11,321 bases of DNA, taken from positions 1-11,321 of the forward strand of contig NZDM01000066.1 in the NCBI GenBank assembly GCA_002690085.1. Direction: 5' to 3'. Source of the stretch: Flavobacteriaceae bacterium (lineage in GTDB: Bacteria; Bacteroidota; Bacteroidia; Flavobacteriales; Flavobacteriaceae). This document shows, in pieces, positions 5,808 through 10,881 of this stretch (its first letter is position 1; every line of letters begins with the position of its first letter). The notes below the pieces were generated by a model. The model was not told where the DNA came from. It did no database searches and saw nothing but the letters and a program-made list of their open reading frames with translations. The translations under genes and the position numbers were made by a program.

Positions 5808-6248
5808 TTACGTAGCAGTAAGCAGTTGAAGATGCCCATTGTCATTCATGTCCCAATATGTCATGTCCCCAGCATCCCAAACACGATCCATAGTTATATA
5901 TAACACATAGGAAGGAGTAACTACACAAGATCGTGACATAGAAGGATAATATACCGCATTATGATGATAAATAAAACCATTTTTAAAAACAGTTTCAATT
6001 GATTCAATTCGAGAAATATGATTCTTCCACCAAACATCGTGCTTTATTTCTAATCCACGCTTTCCACGTCGAGGATGACCACGGCGATGGCGTTTGCCGC
6101 CGATGCGACTACATCTTGTTATATTTGGAGATATGTAATTGTTAGGATTCAATTGGTAAATACATGCATCAAACTGTTTTTTCCAGTAAGCTTTGTATGG
6201 AATCTGATAGCATTTGATGAGGCGCCATATATCTATCGGAAACTCCAT
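5808..6248 (-). CDS. F-box-like hypothetical protein, 146 aa (paralogue B)
   Basis: Starts MEFPIDIWRLIKCYQIPY and shares its N-terminal 34 residues with the 78-aa gene next to it, indicating a tandem duplication. A very basic stretch follows (about 50-70, GGKRHRRGHPRRGKRG), then a mixed region with IYHHNAVYYPSMSR and a C-terminus rich in aromatic and acidic residues (WDAGDMTYWDMNDNGHLQL). The N-terminus could be a degenerate F-box; the remainder matches nothing I know. It has an exact early box 48 bases upstream. Confidence 0.75.
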   Translation of the reverse strand: MEFPIDIWRLIKCYQIPYKAYWKKQFDACIYQLNPNNYISPNITRCSRIGGKRHRRGHPRRGKRGLEIKHDVWWKNHISRIESIETVFKNGFIYHHNAVYYPSMSRSCVVTPSYVLYITMDRVWDAGDMTYWDMNDNGHLQLLTAT

Positions 6249-6296
6249 TTCGTTGTTATAGTTGCTTTGTTAATTATACAAGTTAGTCACAGAGAG

Positions 6297-6304
6297 TCAA
6301 TTTT
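6297..6304 (-). promoter_or_regulatory. AAAATTGA early-promoter box
   Basis: TCAATTTT on the plus strand, 48 bases before the ATG at 6248. The spacing is nearly the same as for the paralogous 78-aa gene (45), so the promoter was probably duplicated with the gene. Confidence 0.75.
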
Positions 6305-6330
6305 ATTATGCTGTTTTTAGAATAGTTTTT

Positions 6331-6374
6331 ATAACTCATATCTTGTTATCTCACTCATTTCTGAGTTAGGCTAA
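6331..6374 (-). repeat. Dispersed hairpin repeat, copy 2
   Basis: 44 bases, 41 identical to copy 3 at 7114-7157, with a 23-base core identical to all three copies. Minus-strand RNA forms ACTCA-GAAA-TGAGT. It lies 174 bases after the stop of the minus-strand gene at 6549 and 27 bases upstream of the promoter box for the next gene, so it could serve a 3' end or a promoter region. Confidence 0.75.
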
Positions 6375-6435
6375 TATATGGAAAAATTATACTATAAAGG
6401 GGTGCAATAAAAAATGCACATAGATGTAATGAAAT

Positions 6436-6449
6436 AAAAAGCAAGATGA
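6436..6449 (-). promoter_or_regulatory. TCATCTTGCTTTTT motif, second copy
   Basis: Identical 14 bases to 2417-2430, again between a minus-strand stop (6549) and a copy of the hairpin repeat (6331-6374). The conserved order stop, CTTGC-T5, hairpin supports a link with transcript ends. Confidence 0.35.
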
Positions 6450-6548
6450 TCGAGTGCAGCGAAAAAACAGCTAATTTTTATTTTGTTTTTACCAATCTTG
6501 TATTTTTCCTCTCTATCATGCTTATTCAAACTTCAAACAAGAAGAACT

Positions 6549-6962
6549 TTAAATCACTCTTTTGCCACTTCTCTTGGAGCGGCGACCATTCCCACACCTA
6601 GAATCGGTCTTCAGGATGTGTTTAACAAGTGGAGAAGTGGAAGGAAGGTTCTTTTTAACAAACCAAGCTTTCTTAGCTTGAATCTCGCGGCGGGTATGCT
6701 TGCGGTCGTGTTGTTTTTTTCTAATAGGGGTCGTGTGTTGCGTGGATGTGCGATTTTCCAAGTGGGAGAATTCGTGACGGTCGGAGATGGGGATGTACCA
6801 ACAGAAATGGACAGAATGCATCGCCATGAGTTCTGTGCGTAGCGAACTAAGCTTCGCTGGTTCAGCACAGCAGGTTTCTCGAAGTCTATCCAGCTCTTGA
6901 ATGCGGTCACACAGGTCGTCTCTCATTTGTTTTTCAGCGGGGGTCCAGGCGCGGGAGCACAT
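6549..6962 (-). CDS. Basic hypothetical protein, 137 aa
   Basis: Starts MCSRAWTPAEKQMRDDLCDR. The first 47 residues look like an amphipathic helix pair with several Cys, followed by VHFCWYIPISD, and the C-terminal half is rich in Lys, Arg and His (ends GNGRRSKRSGKRVI). It is clearly more GC-rich than most neighbours (36 of 60 bases in 6901-6960), so it may share an origin with the GC-rich gene to its right. Overlapping frames exist on both strands; this one is chosen because an exact AAAATTGA box precedes it in the right direction. Family not recognised. Confidence 0.6.
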   Translation of the reverse strand: MCSRAWTPAEKQMRDDLCDRIQELDRLRETCCAEPAKLSSLRTELMAMHSVHFCWYIPISDRHEFSHLENRTSTQHTTPIRKKQHDRKHTRREIQAKKAWFVKKNLPSTSPLVKHILKTDSRCGNGRRSKRSGKRVI

Positions 6963-7034
6963 CAGGCAGTGGTTCGAGCTCGGTCAGCAGTGCAAGTGTG
7001 CAAGGGTGCAAGTTAAAAAAATAAAAATTAATAA

Positions 7035-7042
7035 TCAATTTT
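7035..7042 (-). promoter_or_regulatory. AAAATTGA early-promoter box
   Basis: TCAATTTT on the plus strand, 72 bases before the ATG at 6962, in an AT-rich stretch (7013-7070) that contrasts with the GC-rich gene it precedes. It is the rightmost exact box in the window. Confidence 0.68.
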
Positions 7043-7113
7043 AATTTTTAAATTGTTACAATAAACCAAGTTTAACTACTTGCCCGTAATATACATAACT
7101 AATGATATATATC

Positions 7114-7157
7114 ATAACCCATATCTTATTATCTCACTCATTTCTGAGTTAGGCCAA
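7114..7157 (-). repeat. Dispersed hairpin repeat, copy 3
   Basis: Differs from copy 2 at three of 44 positions and carries the same GAAA-tetraloop hairpin. It lies 243 bases after the stop of the PBZ gene at 7401 and 71 bases upstream of the promoter box of the 137-aa gene. Confidence 0.75.
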
Positions 7158-7400
7158 ATACGTGGGGTTTGCTAGATTTGAGGGTATTATTGTATAAGAG
7201 TGCCTAGGGGATTACTAGGGGGTAGGTGGCAGAGTGCATATAAATCCTATATTCTATCTCCATCTACCTAGACGTCATAGAGATCTTCTTGAATCTATTG
7301 CAGGTATTAGGTGGGAATGGCGACAACGAGAATTAGGCCCCTAAAGAGAATTATAAACAAACCATAGCCATGTCTTAATCTCTGAAGACCTCGGGGGCGA
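7158..7400. other. Non-coding stretch, no gene seen
   Basis: Together with 6963-7157 this forms a 438-base gap between genes. After the promoter box and repeat copy 3 it holds only short frames, the longest clear one being about 16 codons from ATG 7318. The base composition is more balanced than in other gaps, resembling the GC-rich gene to its right, so it may have arrived with it. Confidence 0.5.
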
Positions 7401-8516
7401 TTAAACACGGCGACGTGTCATGTACGGCGATCTTTTACGTCTCTGTCTCGTCCTGGACGGGCGCCTATGCCGCTGCGGGCGCCTATGCCGCTGCGAGTGC
7501 CTATGCCGCTGCGGGCGCCTATGCCGCTGCGGGCGCCTTCTCCGTCTTTTACTCCTTCCACCGCTTCTGGAACGGCGTCTCTTGTGGCTTCTGAACGCAG
7601 AACTTGACGGACCGGCCTGAATCAGGGAGGGAGGTATCTCTAGAGTAGGGAACGCCGAATTGAACTCATTCTTTGCATCACATAACGCATCTACAAGATC
7701 CTTTTCGCGATTCGTAGGATGCTTGTATGTATGGAGATGCTCTGGATTCTTTCTGAAACACTCGTGGCCGTACCGGCATGCGGTACCTGGCCCGGGGACC
7801 CCGCAAATATCTCGTCTCGCCCACTCCCACGCCCTCTCCAATTTGCCGTCCACTTCGTTTGTCACTTCCTTAACTATCCCCGCGACAAACGACCCCGTGA
7901 TCCCTGCATCCTCCAACATCTGAAGTATTGCAATGGCCTTCGTGAGCCACTCTTTATTCTCGTCCATTACCGACAAAGTGCATCGGCTTATGACTTCCTG
8001 CGCAAAGTGGGACAGCCAATTAAAGTAAGGACCGGCTGGGTCAAAAAGGGTGGGACCATCGCCTATCCGGCGAAAGTGCCGCCGTTCGTTATTGCACCTA
8101 ATCCATGTAGAAAACGGCTCCGTGGAAAGTCGCTTATACGCGTTTTCCATCTTTATCGCTTCGACCGCAGCGTCTGGGGACAGCATCTCTCCAGCCTCCA
8201 CAGCCTCTTCTAACAATTGTTCTACACCATCCGTGCTGGGCACTTCATCGAGGCTTTTGAACAATATGGTAGTTGCTTCGTCAGCACGTATCTGTTCGTC
8301 TGAGGGCCTGGCCGTCCCGGTTGAGTGCCGTCTTGATACATAGGGTATGTGTTTGGGGTCGTCAAGGTACTGCTTTATGAAAAGGAGTAGGTCAGAGTTA
8401 CTAAGGATAATCAGTTTTTCCCCAGGGCGGAACATCATATCGGGTTGAGCAGGACATTCTGGCCAACAAGGATCCTTTTCAGAGTCAAGGCCCAGACTGG
8501 TAGTTAGATATGACAT
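7401..8516 (-). CDS. PBZ-type zinc-finger protein with Arg/His-rich repeat tail, 371 aa
   Basis: Residues 247-266 read CRYGHECFRKNPEHLHTYKH, which fits the PBZ zinc finger C-x5-C-x6-H-x5-H (C247, C253, H260, H266), with the conserved Tyr-Gly after the first Cys, basic pair after the second, and Tyr before the last His. PBZ fingers, known in APLF and CHFR, bind poly(ADP-ribose) in the DNA-damage and mitotic-stress responses. The upstream basic residue of the consensus is missing. The N-terminal 240 residues (helical, with PGEKLIILSNSDLLLFI near 40 and a run of acidic helices) are unrecognised. The C-terminal 65 residues are Arg/His/Ser repeats (RRPQRH units), likely nuclear-targeting or nucleic-acid-binding. 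The gene is much richer in G+C than its surroundings (37 of 60 in 7741-7800). Start: ATG 8516 follows a TA repeat; a frame-extending ATG at 8609 would encode a YIYIY stretch and is less likely. Confidence 0.85.
   Translation of the reverse strand: MSYLTTSLGLDSEKDPCWPECPAQPDMMFRPGEKLIILSNSDLLLFIKQYLDDPKHIPYVSRRHSTGTARPSDEQIRADEATTILFKSLDEVPSTDGVEQLLEEAVEAGEMLSPDAAVEAIKMENAYKRLSTEPFSTWIRCNNERRHFRRIGDGPTLFDPAGPYFNWLSHFAQEVISRCTLSVMDENKEWLTKAIAILQMLEDAGITGSFVAGIVKEVTNEVDGKLERAWEWARRDICGVPGPGTACRYGHECFRKNPEHLHTYKHPTNREKDLVDALCDAKNEFNSAFPTLEIPPSLIQAGPSSSAFRSHKRRRSRSGGRSKRRRRRPQRHRRPQRHRHSQRHRRPQRHRRPSRTRQRRKRSPYMTRRRV
7459..7530 (-). repeat. Four 18-bp tandem units in the PBZ gene tail
   Basis: The unit GGGCGCCTATGCCGCTGC on the plus strand is repeated four times without gaps; units 1, 2 and 4 are identical and unit 3 has two changes. 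On the minus strand it encodes RRPQRH-type hexapeptides, with one RHSQRH variant. A partly matching fifth unit follows. Near identity suggests recent expansion. Confidence 0.9.
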
Positions 8517-8532
8517 ATATATATATATATAT
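8515..8532. repeat. (AT)9 dinucleotide run at a divergent promoter region
   Basis: Eighteen bases of alternating AT end in the ATG of the PBZ gene. The run could provide a TATA-like element or 5' leader, or be simple-sequence instability. The 136-base divergent gap (8517-8652) shows no AAAATTGA box; a second TATA-like stretch (GTATATATAG, 8641-8650) lies directly before the gene at 8653. Confidence 0.5.
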
Positions 8533-8617
8533 GATATACGGAGATTATGTGTGACGATGCTGTGAGGAAATATACATTGCGCCCGATTGTAATCCGGTTC
8601 ATCCCGCAATGCAATTA

Positions 8618-8691
8618 ACTAACTTCAAAAAAAAAATCCAGTATATATAGATATGCCTCGCAAAACACGAAAACGACTAACTTCAAAAAAA
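8618..8691 (+). repeat. 16-base direct repeat spanning a gene start
   Basis: ACTAACTTCAAAAAAA occurs at 8618-8633 and again at 8676-8691, the first upstream of, the second inside, the Lys-rich gene that starts at 8653. The copies are 58 bases apart. The A runs make chance similarity possible, but the ACTAACTTC part is specific. Confidence 0.55.
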
Positions 8692-9048
8692 GCAAAAACT
8701 AAAGCAAAAACTACAGCAAAAATATATAAAAACAAATACGCTTCTCAGAAAGTATTTAAGCAAATATATAAAAAAAGCAAGGCGTTAGAGAATTGTAAAG
8801 CAAAACACTGTAACAAACTTATGCAAAAAAGAGAGCAATATCAAAAAAAAATATATGAAGCCGTTGGATGGAACAAACAAATGACAAAACGCGACCCATC
8901 AAAACGCAATCCCAAACTACTAAGAAAATACGAAAGATTACAAAGACAAAATGACAAAGATCTAGAAGAGTGTGTAAAGCAATTTTGTAATGCCGAAGAC
9001 AAAGCTTTGAAACAAATCTATAATAACTCAGTTGCAAATTTAAAATAA
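8653..9048 (+). CDS. Lys-rich CX4C/CX4C small protein, 131 aa
   Basis: Starts MPRKTRKRLTSKK; the first 40 residues are Lys/Arg-rich. The rest is predicted helical with two matched motifs, ENCKAKHC (C48, C53) and EECVKQFC (C107, C112), each at the end of a helix and each followed by a charged helix (KRNPKLLRKYERLQRQ). Paired CX4C motifs in two antiparallel helices could form disulfides or bind a metal; redox-linked helical-hairpin proteins are common in large DNA-virus particles. Lys codons are mostly AAA, as expected for the AT-rich part of the genome. A TATA-like GTATATATAG ends 3 bases before the ATG. No family name assigned. Confidence 0.8.
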   Translation: MPRKTRKRLTSKKAKTKAKTTAKIYKNKYASQKVFKQIYKKSKALENCKAKHCNKLMQKREQYQKKIYEAVGWNKQMTKRDPSKRNPKLLRKYERLQRQNDKDLEECVKQFCNAEDKALKQIYNNSVANLK

Positions 9049-9078
9049 CATATAAAAACCAAAACATAATAAGTATCA

Positions 9079-9717
9079 ATGATGCTTAGTACGTTTGCGA
9101 AAAACACCGCGATAGGATTCGCATTACCCACGATATATGATAAGTTTTTTGATGCATACATTAAAAATAAAACATTAAAACAACAACTCAAGCTCAACCT
9201 TTTTTCTATACAAAATTCTTTGTTCTTAGGCATCATGTCAATGCTTTATTTGCAAAACAAAATTAATCAAACCCAATTTTACAACGCATTTGGCTATTCA
9301 AACGGCAATATAATACTATACTTTCTAACAAAACTTAACAAAAAAGAGTACGATATGATATTTCACCACATTATGATGCAAACAACCATCATTAGCACAC
9401 AGCTACTAGGCAATAACTATATCCCAAAATTAGATTGGCTAATGGCCAGAATTTATTTGTGTGAATTCACTTCTGTGTTTTTATACACATACATGACCTT
9501 ATACAAAATTAACTATAAAAACAAAGCAATGCTTAGTTTTCTGAAATACGGCATAGCAACAAGCTATTTTTTCCTTAGAATCTATAATTTCACGTTTGTT
9601 CAGTATTATTTATACACGCACAACATCAAGAGCTGTTTTTATTTAATGCTACCTTTTACAGGATTAAACTATCTTTGGTTCTACAAAATCCTTAAACGCT
9701 CTAAAAGAAAAAGTTAA
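9079..9717 (+). CDS. TLC-domain multi-spanning membrane protein, 212 aa
   Basis: Several hydrophobic spans and the landmarks of the TLC (TRAM-LAG1-CLN8) fold: paired His (YDMIFHHIMM, H96-H97), then Glu-x-x-Ser in a span (CEFTSVFLYTY, E129, S132), an Arg within the FLRIYNF segment (R167), and Asn-Tyr-x-Trp-Phe-Tyr-Lys-Ile near the C-terminus (197-204), followed by a Lys/Arg tail. TLC proteins include ceramide synthases and TLCD/TMEM-type lipid regulators of the ER. The ceramide synthase motif with HD-x2-D after the His pair is not seen, and there is no homeobox-like region, so a TLCD-type role in lipid composition is more likely than ceramide synthesis, though an acyltransferase cannot be excluded. 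It starts 30 bases after the previous gene and ends 4 bases before the ELO gene, suggesting a shared function. ATG 9082 is an alternative start. Confidence 0.78.
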   Translation: MMLSTFAKNTAIGFALPTIYDKFFDAYIKNKTLKQQLKLNLFSIQNSLFLGIMSMLYLQNKINQTQFYNAFGYSNGNIILYFLTKLNKKEYDMIFHHIMMQTTIISTQLLGNNYIPKLDWLMARIYLCEFTSVFLYTYMTLYKINYKNKAMLSFLKYGIATSYFFLRIYNFTFVQYYLYTHNIKSCFYLMLPFTGLNYLWFYKILKRSKRKS

Positions 9718-9721
9718 AGCC

Positions 9722-10417
9722 ATGCAAACGTATAATACCAAAATGGCATTCAGCATCGAAACATTTATTGCATACAATAGCATGTGTATGTATTATTTCT
9801 TGATCGAAGAATCAACCGCGTATTACAATCATAACAAGTCATATTTTACAAAACAATCGGTTTCGCAAAACATTAACAACATAAGAAAATACTACAATCT
9901 TAGCCTATCGCTGTTTTCTTGGATTATATTTTTTGCCACTCTCTATGAAAACAAAAACAATCTTACAGCTTACGACCTAACATGCAGACACCAAAACAAC
10001 AGCTGGATCAACGTTATGCTATATTTAAAATACATAGAATGGTGCGACACCATATTCTTGATTCTTAAAAACAAAAAAATCTCAACACTGCACTACTATC
10101 ATCACATGATAGTCCCATTTTTCATGTTTATCCACACCGGAGAAAACACAGCAGGCCAAACATATGTGATGCTAAGCAACAGCTTTGCACACGGTCTCAT
10201 GTATTTGTATTATGCATATCCGACCCCCCTTAAAAAATACGCAAAAACAATCACGTTTGTTCAAACCACACAGCATCTAGGTGCGCTAGCATTAATTACA
10301 AACCAGCTTTATAACTTTAATAATCCAGCCTGTCTTTATCAAAAAAACGTAATCATGTTTAGTTTGCTAGCGTATGCTTTCTTTTTTTATCAGTTTTCAA
10401 AGATTTTACTTGTGTAA
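9722..10417 (+). CDS. ELO-family very-long-chain fatty-acid elongase (3-ketoacyl-CoA synthase), 231 aa
   Basis: Carries the ELO signatures in order: KYIEWCDT (103-110, K-x2-E-x2-DT), LHYYHH (H124, H127, H128 of the catalytic HxxHH box), NSFAHGLMYLYYAY (153-166), and FVQTTQ (179-184). ELO enzymes sit in the ER membrane and condense malonyl-CoA with a fatty acyl-CoA, the first and rate-limiting step of chain elongation. The partner reductases and dehydratase are not in this window and would have to come from the host. About seven spans fit the hydrophobic profile. At 231 aa it is shorter than typical cellular members (about 270-350), mainly at the ends, and lacks an obvious C-terminal KKxx ER-return signal. 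It begins 4 bases after the TLC gene and overlaps the convergent gene at its 3' end. Start alternatives: M1 (9722) or M8 (9743). Confidence 0.92.
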   Translation: MQTYNTKMAFSIETFIAYNSMCMYYFLIEESTAYYNHNKSYFTKQSVSQNINNIRKYYNLSLSLFSWIIFFATLYENKNNLTAYDLTCRHQNNSWINVMLYLKYIEWCDTIFLILKNKKISTLHYYHHMIVPFFMFIHTGENTAGQTYVMLSNSFAHGLMYLYYAYPTPLKKYAKTITFVQTTQHLGALALITNQLYNFNNPACLYQKNVIMFSLLAYAFFFYQFSKILLV

Positions 10418-10717
10418 TAACCGCTTTGCTTTATTAGCGATTCTAGAGTAATATCTTGTAGATTTTGGTTTTTTTGCCCGACTTCTGCAAGCACTTCTAG
10501 GATTTCTACACGAACGCGCCCTAACATATGCACCCCAAACTCCGCGTCTATCATGCTTGCATGTTCCGCGTCTGCAAATTGGAAAACTCAAGTTTTTCCC
10601 TAAGAAGCAATGTTTCTTGCATTTTTTAAACATCTCTCTCCGCTGTTTCATCGTGTTTGGTTTATGCTTATGCCATCCTTTCCATGGAACACTTTTCTGT
10701 TTTTTCCGAGTTTTCAT
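10406..10717 (-). CDS. Small basic Cys-rich protein, 103 aa (giant-virus family)
   Basis: Starts MKTRKKQKSVPWKGW and contains MFKKCKKHCFLGKNLSFPIC (29-48), then TCKHDRRGVWGAYVRAR (52-68) and a basic tail with YYSRIANKAKRLLHK. Cys33, Cys37, Cys48 and Cys53 could bind zinc or form disulfides. From memory, small proteins with 'CxxxCFL...SFPIC...TCK...G.y.AyirA' and a KAKxLL tail are widespread in mimivirus-like and algal giant viruses, mostly unannotated. It is convergent with the ELO gene, and the two stops overlap by 12 bases. No early box is seen upstream, so a late role such as DNA packaging or virion structure is a reasonable guess from the charge. Confidence 0.85.
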   Translation of the reverse strand: MKTRKKQKSVPWKGWHKHKPNTMKQRREMFKKCKKHCFLGKNLSFPICRRGTCKHDRRGVWGAYVRARSCRNPRSACRSRAKKPKSTRYYSRIANKAKRLLHK

Positions 10718-10765
10718 TTGACGCGTATATTAAAATACAAATATATTAAAATCAAACTCGCATCA

Positions 10766-10827
10766 ATCATAATAAGATCATAATAAGATCATAATAAAAC
10801 CAATACTATATATTAATACTATATATC
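10766..10827. repeat. Short tandem repeats in a divergent intergenic region
   Basis: Three 11-base units ATCATAATAAG (10766-10798, last unit ends AAA) are followed by two 13-base units AATACTATATATT/C (10802-10827). They lie in the 164-base gap between the divergent genes starting at 10717 and 10882. The TATATAT stretches could act as core promoter elements; nothing else is seen in the gap. Confidence 0.75.
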
Positions 10828-10881
10828 AATGCAATTTAATAACAACACCTAATTCTAACACATAGCAGTAATTTTAAACAC

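Noticed and set aside
6483..6910. Plus-strand frame 6483-6842 and second minus frame 6611-6910
   Set aside because: They overlap the 137-aa minus-strand frame, which alone has the AAAATTGA box ending 72 bases upstream; still, the choice among frames here is less certain than elsewhere.
7459..7530. CRISPR-like array
   Set aside because: The 18-bp units are contiguous without spacers and are in frame within a gene.
7420..8343. Plus-strand frames of 66-164 codons opposite the PBZ gene
   Set aside because: The GC-rich composition removes stop codons in other frames; the minus-strand frame has the zinc finger and a continuous 371 codons.
9079..9717. Naming the TLC protein as a ceramide synthase
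   Set aside because: The His pair is present but the characteristic HD-x2-D part of the LAG1 motif was not found.
9722..10417. Alternative reading of the HxxHH protein as a fatty-acid desaturase
   Set aside because: A desaturase has three separate His boxes; here there is a single HxxHH plus the K-x2-E-x2-DT, N-x3-H-x2-MY and Q-x2-Q motifs of ELO proteins.
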